NCBI RefSeq assembly: GCF_008728515.1
Contig: NW_022167523.1
Span: 266,481-330,480, forward strand
Direction of reading: 5' to 3'
Source of the DNA: Papio anubis
Lineage: Eukaryota; Chordata; Mammalia; Primates; Cercopithecidae
DNA length: 64,000 bases
Part shown: positions 25,147-37,853 of the stretch, piece by piece
Numbering within the stretch: the stretch's first letter is position 1
Layout: every line of letters begins with the position of its first letter
Position numbers and translations under genes: made by a program
Notes under the pieces: generated by a model
The model's database searches: none
The model's input: only the letters and a program-made list of their open reading frames with translations
What the model was told of the DNA's origin: nothing

Positions 25147-26730
25147 AAGACAGCCAAGTCATGAATGAACTTCCATTCACAATTGCTTCAAAGAGAATAA
25201 AATACCTAGGAATCCAACTTACAAGGGATGTAAAGGACCTCTTCAAGGAGAACTACAAACCACTGCTCAGTGAAATAAAAGAGGACACAAACAAATGGAA
25301 GAACATACCATGCTCATGGATAGGAAGAATCAATATCGTGAAAATGGCCATACTGCCCAAGGTAATTTATAGATTCAATGCCATCCCCATCAAGCTACCA
25401 ATGAGTTTCTTCACAGAATTGGAAAAAACTGCTTTAAAGTTCATATGGAACCAAAAAAAGAGCCCGCATCGCCAAGACAATCCTAAGTCAAAAGAACAAA
25501 GCTGGAGGCATCACGCTACCTGACTTCAAACTATACTACAAGGCTACAGTAACCAAAACAGCATGGTATTGGTACCAAAACAGAGATATAGACCAATGGA
25601 ACAGAACAGAGTCCTCAGAAATAATACCACACGTCTACAACCATCTGATCTTTGACAAACCTGAGAGAAACAAGAAATGGGGAAAGGATTCCCTATTTAA
25701 TAAATGGTGCTGGGAAAATTGGCTAGCCATAAGTAGAAAGCTGAAACTGGATCCTTTCCTTACTCCCTATACAAAAATTAATTCAAGATGGATTAGAGAC
25801 TTAAATGTTAGACCTAATACCATAAAAACCCTAGAGGAAACCCTAGGTAGTACCATTCAGGACATAGGCATGGGCAAAGACTTCATGTCTAAAACACCAA
25901 AAGCAACGGCAGCAAAAGCTAAAGTTGACAAATGGGATCTAATTAAACTAAAGAGCTTCTGCACAGCAAAAGAAACTACCATCAGAGTGAACAGGCAACC
26001 TACAGAATGGGAGAAAATTTTTGCAATCTACTCATCTGACAAAGGGCTAATATCCAGAACCTACAAAGAACTCCAACAAATTTACAAGAAAAAAACAAAC
26101 AACCCCATCAAAAAGTGGGCAAAGGATATGAACAGACATTTCTCAAAAGAAGACATTCATACAGCCAACAGACATATGAAAAAATGCTCATCATCACTGG
26201 CCATCAGAGAAATGCAAATCAAAACCACAATGAGATACCATCTCACACCAGTTAGAATGGCGATCATTAAAAAGTCAGGAAACAACAGGTGCTGGAGAGG
26301 ATGTGGAGAAATAGGAACACTTTTACACTGTTGGTGGGATTGTAAACTAGTTCAACCATTATGGAAAACAGTATGGCGATTCCTCAAGGATCTAGAACTA
26401 GATGTACCATATGACCCAGCCATCCCATTACTGGGTATATACCCAAAGGATTATAAATTATGCTGCTCTAAAGACACATGCACACGTATGTTTATTGCAG
26501 CACTATTCACAATAGCAAAGACTTAGAATCAACCCAAATGTCCATCAGTGACAGATTGGATTAAGAAAATGTGGCACATATACACCATGGAATACTATGC
26601 AGCCATCAAAAAGGATGAGTTTGTGTCCTTTGTAGGGACATGGATGCAGCTGGAATCCATCATTCTTAGCAAACTATCACAAGAACAGAAAACCAAACAC
26701 CGCATGTTCTCACTCATAGGTGGGAACTGA
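25147..26730 (+). pseudogene. L1 ORF2 C-terminal half (copy 4), lightly damaged
   Basis: Encodes ORF2p downstream of the RT catalytic core. The frame is open from 25,161 until a 7-A run at 25,453-25,459 (six A in the usual sequence) shifts it. The proper frame is then readable from ~25,870, with the intact cysteine-rich motif CWRGCGEIGTLLHCWWDC at ~26,290-26,343. A TAG at ~26,524 replaces the usual tryptophan codon after FTIAKT. The last piece, 26,548-26,730, ends at the normal ORF2 stop. It lacks the endonuclease and RT active site, so it is inactive regardless of the two lesions. Confidence 0.9.
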
Positions 26731-27041
26731 ACAATGAGATCACTTGGACTCGGGAAGGGGAACATCACACACCGGGGCCTATCATGGGGAGGGGGGAGGG
26801 GGGAGGGATTGCATTGGGAGTTATACCTGATGTAAATGACGAGTTGATGGGTGCAGCACACCAACAAGGCACAAGTATACATATGTAACAAACCTGCACG
26901 TTATGCACATGTACCCTACAACTTACAGTATAATAATAATAAATAAAGTAAAAAAAAAAAAAAAAAAAAAAAAGATTAGGTATCATTTGAAAAAAAAAAA
27001 AAGTATAATAATAATAAATAAATTAAAAAAAAAAAAAAAAA
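25147..27041 (+). mobile_element. L1 copy 4: 5'-truncated LINE-1 with a double tail
   Basis: Plus-strand L1 starting inside ORF2 (AGCCAAGTCATGAATGAAC) and running through the ORF2 stop (~26,730) and the 3' UTR to ~26,949. Tail architecture: A24 (26,950-26,973), 16 bp of non-L1 sequence (26,974-26,989), A13 (26,990-27,002), a second copy of the L1 terminal ~22 bp (27,003-27,024), then A17 (27,025-27,041). No target-site duplication is evident, and about 65-70 bp of the interrupted monomer seem to be missing. Little decay: one frameshift and one stop in the ORF2 part. Confidence 0.92.
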
Positions 27042-30000
27042 GAAAATTCTTTCATGGACGGATCCCCGAAAGGACATTTTGTAGCGCATTCAGGAGTATG
27101 GTGAAAAAGGAAAGATCTTCAGATGAAAACTGGAAAGAAATTTTCTGTGAATCTGCTTTTTGCTACGTTTATTCATCTCACATTGTTAAAGCTTTCTTTC
27201 CATTAGGCAGGTTAGAAACTCCGTCATGGACGCATTCATGAAGGTACATTTGGGATGACATTCTGGAGTATGGTGAAAAAGGAAATATCTTCAGATAAGA
27301 ACCGGAGAGAAGCTTTCTGAGAAAGACTTTGTGATGTGTGCATTCCAATCAGAGAGTTATACCTCTTTTCTCATAAGGCAGTGTTTGAACAATATTCCTG
27401 TAACTGAAAAAGTGATATTTCGGAGAGCATTGATGACTATGGGGAAAAGTGAAATATCCTCACATAAAACCCAGAAAGAAGCGTTCCAAGAAAGTGCTCT
27501 CTGATATGTGCATTCATTCCACAGAATTAAAGCTTACTCTCTATTGCCTAGTTGGGAAACTCTATCTTTGAGGAATCTGTGAAGGACATTAAGTGTCACC
27601 TGGAGGCAGGCAGTGAGCAAGGAAATGTCTTCCGTTGAAAACTGGAGCGAAGCTTTCTGAGTAACTGCTTTGTGATGTGTGTATTCATCTCAGAGAGTTA
27701 AATCATTCTTTAGATTAAGCAGTTTGAAATCACTGTTTCTGTGGAACCTGAGAGAGGACATTTGGGAACGCTCTTTAGAATATGGAGAAAGAAATACCCT
27801 CAGATAAAAACCAGAAGGAACCTTTCAGTGAAACTGCTATGCATCATGTGAATTCTTCTCGCTCAGTTAAACTTCTCTTTTCATTGAGCAATTTTCTAAC
27901 ACTGTTAACGTTTAGCATGCGAAGGAATTATTGAGATTGCATTGAGGTTGTTGGTGAAAAAGGCAGTATGTTCAGATAGAAACTGGAGAGAAGCTTTCCG
28001 AGGAAGAAGTTAGTGATGTGTGCTTTCCACTCACAGTGTTATACTTCCTTTCTCATACAGCATGGGGGAAACTCTTTTGGAGAAACAGGTACCAAGGTAT
28101 ATTCAGGAGCATATTGATGCCTATGGTGAAAAGGGAATCAGCCTCAGAAAAAAACTGTAAAGAATCTTTCTGTGAAACTGCTCTGTAATATGTGTATTCA
28201 TCTCACATAGAAAAAAATTTCTTTACATTACGCAGCTTGGAATCACGGTCATGGACGGATCCGTGAAAGGATATTTTGGGTGCACGTTCAGTCCAATGGT
28301 GAAAAACGAAAGAGAAGCTTTCTGAGCAACTGCTTTGTAATGTGTGTATTCATCTCATAGAGGTAAACCATTCCTTCAGTTGAGCAGGTTGAAATCACTG
28401 TTTCTGTGGAATCTGAAGAAGGACATTTGGGAACGCTCTTTAGAATATGGGGAAAGAAATATTCTCAGACAAAAAGCAGAAGGAAGCTTTCTGTGATACT
28501 GCTATGTGTCTTGTGAATTCCTCTCCCTCAGTTAAGCTTCTCTTTTCATTGAGCAGTTCTCTAGCACTGTGTATGTCTAACATGCCACTCGATATTCAGG
28601 AGCGGTTTGAGGCTTATGGTGAAAAAGGAAATATGTTCTGATAGAAACTGGAGAGAAGCTTTCCGAGAACTGCTTTGTGATGTGTACATTGCACTCACAG
28701 TGTTATACCTCTCTTCTCATAGAGCTTCGGGGAAACCCTTTCTGTGAAACTGTTCTGTGATATGTGTATTCATCTCACATAGATAAAACTTTTCTTATAT
28801 TATGCACTTTGGAAACTCCGTCATGGACAGATCCGCGAAGGGACCTTCGGAAGCACATTCAGGTCTATGGTGAAAAAGAAAATATCTTCAGATAAAAACC
28901 GGAGAGAAGCTTTCTGAGAAACTGCTTTGTGATGTGGGTATTCATCTCATAGAGTTAAACCACTCTTTGGATTGAGCTGTTTGAAATCAGTTCTTCTGTG
29001 TAATCGGAGGAAGGACATTTGGGAATGCTCTTTAGAATATGGAGAAAGAAATATCCTCAGATAAAAACCAGAAGGAAGCTTTCTGTGAAACTGCTATGTG
29101 TCGTGTGAATTCCTCTCACTCAGTTAAGCTTCTCTTTTCATTGAGCAGTTTTCTAATACTATTTGTGCTTAGTGTGTGAAGGGATATTCGAGAGTGCTTT
29201 GAGACTTACGGTGCAAAAGGAAATATGTTCAGATAGAAACTGGAGAGAAGCTTTCCGAGCAACTGCTTTGTGACATGTGCATTCCACTCACAGTGTCATA
29301 CTTCTCTTCTCGTAGAACATCGGGGAAACCCTTTTGGAGAAAAAGGTACCAAGGGATGTCTGGGTGCATATTGACGCTTATGGTGAAAAGGGAAATAGTC
29401 ACAGACAAAAACTGCAAAGAAGCTTTCTGTGAAACTGCTCTGTGCTATGTGTATACATCTCACATAAATAAAGCTTTCTTTACATTACACAGCTTGGAGA
29501 GTCTGTCATGGATGGTTCCATGAAGGGACATTAGGGAGCACATTTAGGAGTATGGTGAAAAAGAAAATATCTTCAGATAAAAAGTGGAGAGAAGCTTTTC
29601 GAGAAATTGTTTTGTGATGCGTTAATTTCACTCAGGGAGTTATAACTCTTTTCTTATAACGCCGTGTTTGAACATCATTAATGTAAAACCAAAAAACTGA
29701 CATTTCAGATCACATTGAAGGGTATGGTGAAAAGTGAAGTATCCTCAAATAAAAGCCAGAAAGCAGTGTTCCAAGAAACTGCTCTCTGATATGTGCATTC
29801 GTTTAACAGAGTTAAAGCTTTCTCAATGTTGCCGAGTTTGGAAACTCTGTCTTTGAGGAATCAGAGAAGGGATAATTAAGTGGCCTACGGAGGCTTGTGG
29901 TGAGCAAGGAAATGTCTTCCTATGAAAACTGGAAAGAAACTTTCTGAGCAACTGCTTTGTGATTGTGTACTCATCTCCTGGACTTAAACCACTGTTTGGA

Positions 30001-32232
30001 TTGAGCAGTTTGAAATCACTGTTTCTGTGGAACCTGAGGAAGGACATTTGGGAACACTTTTTAGAATATGCTGAAAACAAAATACCCTCAGATAAAATCC
30101 AGAAGGAAGCTTCCTGTGAAACTGCTCTGTGTCACGTGAATTCCACTCGCACTGTTAAGCTTCTCTTTTCATTGAGCAGTATTCTAACACTGTTTTTTCT
30201 TAGTCTGCAAGGCACATTCGGGAGCATATTCAAACCTCCAGTCACCACTTACATTACGCAACTTGGAAACACTGTCATGGATGGATCCACGAAGGGACAT
30301 TCGGGAGGACATTCAGGACTACGGTGAAAATGGAAATATCTTCGGAAAAAATTGGAGAGAAGCATTATGAGAAACAGCTTTGTGATGTGTACATTCCACT
30401 CAGAGATTTATACCTCTTTTCTCATGAGGCAGTGTTTGAACACTGTTCCCGGAAAACTGAAAAAGGGATATTTTGGAGCGCATGAAAGACTGTGGCAAAA
30501 AGTGAACTATCCTCAAATAAAACCCAGAAAGAAGCATTCCAAGAAACTGCTCTCTGATATGTGCATTCATTTCACAGCGTTAATGCTTGCTCTACGTTGT
30601 CCAGTTTGGAAACTCTGTCTTTGAGAAATCTCCGAAGGGATATTAAGTGGCGCCCGGAGGCCTGTGGTGAGCAAGGAAACGTCTTCTGATGAAAACTGGA
30701 GAGAAGCTTTCTGAGCAACTGCTTTGTGATGTGTGTATTCATCTCATAGAGTTAAACCATTCTTTGGATTGAGCAGTTTGAAATCAGTGCTTCTGCAGAA
30801 TCTGAGGAAGGACATTTGTGAACGCTCTTTAGAATATGGAGAAAGAAATATGCTCAGATAAAAACCAGAAGGAAGCTTTCCGTGAAACTGCTCTGTGCCC
30901 TCTTAATTCCTCTTGCTCAGTTAAGCCTGTCTTTTCTTTGAGCAGTTTTTTATCCCTGTTTATGTTCAGCATGTGAAGGGATATTCGGGAGTGCTTTGAG
31001 GTTTATGGTGAAAAAGGAAATATTATCAGAAAGAAACTGGAGAGAAGATTTCCGAGGAACTTCTTTGTGATGTATGCATTATACATACAGTGTTATATCT
31101 CTCTTATCATACAGAATCGGGGAAACCCTTTTGGAGAAAAAAGTACCAAGTGATATTCGGGAGCATATTGACGCCAAATGTGAAAAGGCAAATAGCTTCA
31201 GAAAAAAACTGGAATGAAGCTTTCTGTGAAACTGCGCTGTGATATGTGTATTCATCTCACATGGATAAAACTCTGTTTCCATTTTGCAGCTTGGAATCTC
31301 TGTCATGGACAGATCCGTTAAGGGACATTCTGGAGCACATTCAGGACTATGGTGAAAACGGAAATATTCAGATAAAAACTGGAAAGAACTTTCTGTGAAT
31401 CTGCTTTTTGCTATGTTTATTCATCGCACATAGATAAAGCTTTCTTTACATTACACAGCTTCCAAATTCCATCATGGATGGATCCGTGAAGGGTTATATG
31501 GGATCACATTCAGGCCTATGGTGAAAAAGGAAATATTTTCAGATAAAAACTGGAGAGAAGCTTTCTGAGAAACTGCTTTGTGATGTGTGCATTCCACTCA
31601 GGGAGTTACACCTCTTTTCTCATAAGGAAGTGTTTGAACACTCTTCCTGTAAAACTGAAAAATTCATATTTCGGACTGCCTTGAAGACTATGGAGAAAAG
31701 TGAAATATAATCAAATAAAACCCAGAAAGAAGCCTTCCAAGAAAGTGCTCTGTGATATGTGCACTCGTTTCACAGAGTTAAAGCTTGCTATACATTGCCC
31801 AGTTTTGAAAATCTGTCTTTCAGGAATATGTGAAGGGATAGTAAGTGGTTCCTGGAGGCCTTTGGTGAGCAAGGAAACGTCTTCCATTGAAAACTGGAGA
31901 GAAGCTTTCTGAGCAACTGCATTCTGATGTGTGTATTCATCTCATAGAGTTAAACCATTCTTTGGATTGAGCAGTTTGAATTCACTGTTTCTATGGAACC
32001 TGATATAGGACATTTGGGAACGCACTTAAGAATAGCCTGAGAATGAAATAACCTCAGATAAAAACCAGAAGGAAGCGTTCTGTGAAACTGCTCAGTGTCA
32101 TATTAATTCCACTTACACAATTAAACTTCTCTTTTAATTGAGCAGTATTTTAATACTGTTTTAGTTTAATCTGCTAAGGGATATTCGGGAGCACTTTGAG
32201 ACTCATGGTGAAAACTGAAATATCTTCATATA
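27042..32232 (+). repeat. Alpha satellite array 6 (plus-oriented)
   Basis: About 30 plus-oriented monomers with the mirror-image type order (m1, m6, m5, m4, m3, m2y ...). It includes two m1-to-m4 junctions that skip m5 and m6 (near 28,310 and 28,920) and one 93-bp-deleted m2y near 28,735. Near 30,225-30,245 an m3-type monomer passes abruptly into an m2x-type half monomer. No genes are seen; the open frame at 28,447-28,641 is the m4-m3 read-through seen in other arrays. Confidence 0.92.
28725..28765 (+). repeat. Deleted m2y monomer, copy A (junction region)
   Basis: Plus-oriented. CGGGGAAACCCTTTCTGTG joins the start of m2y directly to its far end; ~93 bp that normally separate them, including the pJ-alpha-like site, are absent. 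Same junction as at 33,563 and, in reverse complement, at 44,200, 54,055 and 58,045. Confidence 0.8.
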
Positions 32233-32436
32233 GGGGAACATCACACACCGGGGCCTATCATGGGGAGGGGGGAGGGGGGAGGGATTGCATTGGGAGTTAT
32301 ACCTGATGTAAATGACGAGTTGATGGGTGCAGCACACCAACAAGGCAGAAGTATACATATGTAACTAACCTGCACGTTATGCACATGTACCCTACAACTT
32401 ACAGTATAATAATAATAAATAAAGTAAAAAAAAAAA
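32233..32436 (+). mobile_element. L1 copy 5: very short LINE-1 3' UTR insertion
   Basis: About 193 bp of L1 3' UTR beginning GGGGAACATCACACACC, with the G-rich tract near 32,261-32,283 and ending AAATAAAGT plus 11 A (32,426-32,436), then GAAAGAAAA before the satellite. The host m3 monomer continues on both sides with essentially no missing bases, and no clear target-site duplication is visible. It shares the uncommon ACTTACAGTATAA and AAATAAAGT endings with L1 copy 4, so both likely come from one L1 sublineage. Confidence 0.92.
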
Positions 32437-35400
32437 GAAAGAAAAGAAACTGGAGAGAAGCTTTTTGATGAGCTGCTTTGTGACGTGTGCATTCCACTCA
32501 CAGAATTATACTTTTCTTCTCATAGAGGATTGGGGAGTCCTTTTTGGAGAAAAAGCTACCACGGGACACTCGGGAATATAGGGACAGCTATGGTGAAAAA
32601 GGAAATAACCTCAGACAAAAACTGGAAAGAAGCTTTCTGTGAAACTGCTTTGTGATAGATATGTTTATTCATATAACATAGATAAAACTTTCTTTATATT
32701 ATGCAGTTTGGATAGTCAGTCATGGAAGTATCTGCTAAGGGACATTCGGGAACACATTCAGGCCTATGGTGAAAAACAAAATATCTTCAGATAATAAATG
32801 GAGAGAAGCTTTCTGAGATACTGCTTTGTGATGCGTGCATTCCACTCAGGAAGTTATACTTCTTTTATCATAAGGCAGTGTTTGAACACTGGTCCTGTAA
32901 AACCGAAAAAGTGATATTTCGGATCGCATTGAAGATTGTGAGGAAAAGTGAAATATCCTCAAATAAAACCCAAAAAGAAGTGTTCCAAGAAACTGTTCTC
33001 TGATATGTGGATTCATTTCACAGAGGTAAAGCTTACTCTACATTGCCCAGTTTGGAAATTTGTCTTAGAGGAATCTGCGAGTTGCTATTAAGTGGTTCCC
33101 GGAGGCCTGTGTTGAGTAAGGAAATGTCTTCTGATGAAAACTGGAGAGAAGCATTCTGAGCAACTGCTTTGTGATGTGTGTATTCACCTCAGAGAGTTAA
33201 ACCATTCTTTCGATTGAGCTGTTTGAATTCACTGTTTCTGTGTAATCTGAGGAAGGAAATTTGGAAATGTTCTTTGGAATATGGAGAAAGAAATATCCTC
33301 AGAAAAAACCAAAAGGAAGCTTTCTGTAAAATTGCTATGCGTCGTGTGAATTCTTCATGCTCAGTTAAGCTTCTCTTTTCCTTGAGCAGTTTTCTAACAC
33401 TGTTTATGTTTAACATGCGAAGGGATATTTGGGAGCGCTTTGAAGCTTATGGTGAAAATGGAAATTTGTTCAGATAGAAACTGGAGAGAAGCTTTCCGAG
33501 GAACTGCTTTGTGACGTGTGCATTCCACTCACAGTGTTATACTTCTCTTCTCAAACAGCATCAGGAAACCCTTTCTGTGAAACTGTTCTGAGATATGTGT
33601 ATTGATTGCACATAGATAAAGCTTTCTTTATAATATGCAGTTTGGAAACTCTGTCATGGACGAATCCGCGAAGGGACATTGGGGAGCACTTTCAGTACTG
33701 TATGGAAAAACGAAACATCTTCAGATGAAAACTGGAGAGAAGCTTTCTGTGAATCTGCTTTTTGCTATGTTTATTCATCTCACATAGATAAAACTTTCCT
33801 TTTATTATGCAGTTTGGAAACTCCTTCATGAACGGATCCACGAAGGGACTTTTGAGAGCAGATTCAGGTCTATGGTGAAAAAGGAAATACCTTCAGATAA
33901 AAATGGGAGAGGAGCTTTCTGAGAAACTGTTTTGTGATGTGTGCATTCCAGTCACAGTGTTATACCTCTCTTCTCATCCAGCATTGGGGAAACCCTCTTT
34001 GAGAAAAAGTGACCAAGAGATATTTGAGAGCATATTGACACCTTTGGTGAAAAGAGAAATAGCCTCAGAGAAAAACTGGAAAGAGGCTTTCTGTGAAACT
34101 GCTTTGTGATATGTTTATTCATCTCACATAAGTAAAGCTTTCTTTACATTACACAGCTTGGAAACTCTTTCATGGATGGATCAGCAAAGAGACTTTCGGG
34201 AGCACATTCAGGACTATGGTGAAAAAGGAAATATCTTTGGATAAACACTGGAAAGAAGCTTTCCGTGAATTTTCCTTTTGCTATGTTTATTCATCTCACA
34301 TAGATAAAGCTTTCTTTACTTTTTGCAGCTTGGAAACTCTGTCATGGACGGATCCACGAAGGGACTTTCAGGAGCACATTCAGGTATATGTTGAAAATGG
34401 AAATATCTTCAGATAATAACTGGAGAGAAGCTTTCTGAGAAACTGCTTTGTGATGTGTGCATTCCACTCAGGGAGTTATACCTCTTTTCTCATAAGGCAA
34501 TGCTTGAACACTGTTCCTGTAAACCCGCAAAAGTGATATTTTGGAGCACATTGAAGAGTATGTCTAAAAGGAAAACATCCTAAAATAAAACCCAGAAAGA
34601 AACGTTCCAAGAAACTGCTCACTGATATGTGCATTCATTTCATAGATTTAAAGCTTAGTCTACGTTGTCTAGTTTGAAAACTGTGTTGAGGAATCTGTGA
34701 AGCGATATTAATTGGCGCCCAGAGGCCTGTGGTGAGCAAGGAAATGTCTTCCTTGAAAACTGTAGAGAAATTTTCTGAGCATCTTCATTGTGATGTGTGC
34801 ATTCATCTCATAGAGTTAAATCATTCTATGGATAGAACAGTTTGAAATCACTGCACTGTGGAACCTGAGAAAGGACATTCGGGAACGCTCTTTAGAATAT
34901 GCTGCATCAGAAATATCCTCAGATAAAATCCAGAAGGAAGCTTTCTATGAAACTGCTCTGTGTGGTGTGAATTCCACTCACACAGTTCAGCTTCTGATTT
35001 CATTGAGCAGCATTATAACACTGTTTTTGTCTGCGAAGGGATATTCTGGAGAACTTTGAGGCTTTTGGTGAAAACGGGAATATCTTTAGATAGAAACTGG
35101 AGAGAAGCTTTCCACAGAGCTGTTTTGTGATGTGTGCATTCCACTCAGAGAGTTATACCTTTCTTCTCATAGGGGATTGGGGAATCCCTTTGGAGAAAAG
35201 CAATCAAGGAACATTCAGGAGTATATGGACGGCTATGGTGAAAAAGGAAATATCCTCAGACCAAAACTGGAAAGAAACTTTCTGTGAAACTGCTTCGTGA
35301 TAGATATGTTTATTCATCTCACATAGATAAAACTTTCTTTACATTACACAGTTTGAAAACTCCGTCATGGACGGATCCGTGAAGGAACATTCGGGGGCAC

Positions 35401-36305
35401 ATTCAGGCCTATGGTGAAAAGGGAAATATCTTCAGATAAAAACTACAGAGAAGCTTTCTGAGCAACTGCTTTGTAATCTGTTTATTCTTCTCATAGAATT
35501 AAACCATTCTTTGGATTGAACACCTTGAAATCACTGCTTCTGTGGAATCTGAGGAAGGACAGTTGGGAACACTCTTTAGAATATGGAGAAAGAAATATCC
35601 TCAGATAAAAACCAGAAGGAAGCTTTCTGTGAAACTACAATGTGTTGTGTGAAATCCTCTCGCTCAGTTAAGCTTCTCTTTCCATTGAACAGTTTTCTCA
35701 TACTGTTTATGTTTAGTATACAAAGGGATATTCAGGATCTCTTTGAGGGTTACTGTGAAAAAGGAAATATGTTCAGATAGAAACAAGAGAAAAGCTTTGG
35801 AGGAACTGCAATGTGACGTGCGCATTCCACTCTCAGTGTTATATCTCTCTTCTCATACAGCATCGGGGAAACACTTTTGGAGAAAAAGGTACCAAGGGAT
35901 ATCTGGGAGCATATTGATGCCAATGTGAAAAGGGAAATAGCCTCAGACAAAAACTGGAAAGAAGCTTTCTGTGAAACTACTCTGTGTTATGTGTATTCAT
36001 CTGACATAGATAAAGTTTTCTGTACATTATGCAGCTTGGAAACTCTGTCATGGATGAATCTATGAAGGAATATTCGGGAGCACTTTCAGGACTATGGTGA
36101 AAAAGGAAATATCCTCAGAGAAAACCTGGAAAGCTTTGTGTGAAACTGCTTTGTGATAGATATATTTACTGATATCACATAGATTAAACTTTCTTTATAT
36201 TAAGCAGTTTGGAAACTCTGTCATGGACAGACCCATGAAGGGGATGGCCTGGAGCACACCTGCAGCCTATGGTGAAAAAGGAAATATCTTCTAGATAAAA
36301 ATCCA
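32437..36305 (+). repeat. Alpha satellite array 7 (plus-oriented)
   Basis: Plus-oriented continuation with the mirror type order. It contains another 93-bp-deleted m2y near 33,563, two m2x-like monomers in a row near 33,730-33,850, and an m1-to-m4 junction skipping m5/m6 near 35,460. It ends at about 36,305 in an m1-type monomer (GAAATATCTTCTAGATAAAAA), where L1 copy 6 begins. No genes are seen. Confidence 0.92.
33555..33595 (+). repeat. Deleted m2y monomer, copy B (junction region)
   Basis: Plus-oriented. CAGGAAACCCTTTCTGTGAA shows the same ~93-bp loss and the linked AACTGTTCTG flank as copy A. It lies ~4.8 kb from copy A in the inverted block. Confidence 0.8.
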
Positions 36306-36771
36306 AGCTGAAGTCTCCCATTATTATTGTATGGGGAGGTAACTTCCTCTTTGTAAGTCTCTCATGACTTGCTTTATGAATCTGGGTGCTCCTGCATTGG
36401 GCATATATTTAGGATAGTTAGCTCTTTCCTGTTGACAATCTGATCCCTTGGTTCATTATGTAATGGCCTCTTTTGCCCTCTTTTGATCTTTGATGGTTTA
36501 AAGTCTGTTTTATCAGGACTAGGATTGTAAACCCTAATTTCTTTCTTTTTTGTTCTCCATTTGCTTGTAAATCTTCCTCCATCCCTTTTATTTTGAGTCA
36601 TGTAAGGTCTCTTGCGTAGGAGATGGGTTGGTCTCCTGAATACAGTAGACTGATGGGTCTTGGACTTCTTTTATCCAGTTTGCCAGTCTGTGGCCTTCTT
36701 TTCATTGATGTTTTAGTCCATTTACATTCTATACAGATTGCTATGTGTGAACTTGATCCCGCTTACGCCAT
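36306..36771 (-). pseudogene. L1 ORF2 5' fragment (copy 6)
   Basis: Minus-strand remains of the ORF2 start and N-terminal endonuclease region. The presumed ATG is the complement of 36,769-36,771, but the next codons are disrupted (GCG then TAA). The recognisable stretch at 36,374-36,480 encodes an ELTILNICPMQEHPDS-like segment, equivalent to the part of copy 3 near 17,267-17,310. It ends at the breakpoint near 36,306, at the point matching ~17,390 of copy 3. Confidence 0.8.
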
Positions 36772-36775
36772 GATA

Positions 36776-37853
36776 TTAACTGGTTATTTTACCAAGTTAG
36801 TTGATGCAGTTTCTTCCCTAGCCTCATGGTCTTTACATTTTGGTACGTTTTTGCAATGGCTGGTACCGGGTTGTTCCTTTCCCATGCTGAGTGCTTCCTT
36901 CAGGGTCTCTGTGGCAGGCCTAGTGGTGATGTGTGCAAAATCTCAAGCATTTGCTTAGTCTCTGTGCTGATTTTATTTCTCCTTCACTTTAAGTGAAACT
37001 TAGTTTGATGGATATGAAATTTCAATGAAAAATTCTTTTCTTTAAGAATGTTTAAACATGGCCCTACTCTCTTCTCTGTTTGCAGAGTTTCTGCTGAGAG
37101 ATCTTGGCTGTGAGTCTGATGGGCTTCCCCTTTGTGGGTAATCCTTGACCTTTCTCTCTGGCTGCCCTTAAGATTTTTCCTTTTCATTTCAACTTCTTTG
37201 GTGAATCTGTACTATGTGTCTTGGAGTTGCTCTTCTCTAGGAGTATCTTTGTGGCGTCAGGCTTCCTGGATTTGAATAAGTTGGCCTGCTCTTTACCATA
37301 TTGAAGTTCTCCTGGATGATATCTGAAGAGTGTTTTCCGTCCTTGTTCCGCATTTTCCTCACTTCGTGGCACCACCCTAATCAGACGTAGAATTCGCCTT
37401 TTACATAATCCCATACTTCTTGCAGGCTTTTGCCTCATTGCTTTTTCTTTCTTTTTTTCTTTTGTTTTCTCTCGCTTCATTTCATTCATTTGATCCTCAA
37501 TCTGGATATACTCTCTCTTCCAGTTGATCGAAGTCGGTTACTGAAGCTTGTGCATTTGTCAACATTTCTCGTAGGTTTGTTTTCACTCTTTCTTATTCTG
37601 CTTATGAACTCTCTCTGTGCATTAATTAGTCTAGCCATTAATTCTTCCACTTTTTTTCAAGATTTTTAGTTTCTATACTAAAAATTGTAATTCTCCTTTT
37701 AGCCTTGAGAAATTTGATGGACTGAAGTTTCTTCTCTTATCTCACAAAGTCACTGGCCCAGCTTTGATCCGTTGGCGTATGGACTGCTTCCTTTCTTGCC
37801 GTGAGATGTGCTCTTATTTTTGAATTTCCAAATTTTCATTCTGCTTTTCTCAT
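36776..37853 (-). pseudogene. L1 ORF1 pseudogene (copy 6)
   Basis: Minus strand; the ATG is the complement of 37,851-37,853, after the ACCACAAG context usual for L1 ORF1, and the stop is at 36,776-36,778. Fragments with ORF1p character: a charged EMKREKTKEKKKEK block (37,430-37,489), the central part to 37,184, and the C-terminal domain with LSAETLQ and GPCLNILKEKNF (36,990-37,120). The frame is broken several times. The ~1,078-bp span is close to the usual ~1,017 bp. Confidence 0.82.
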
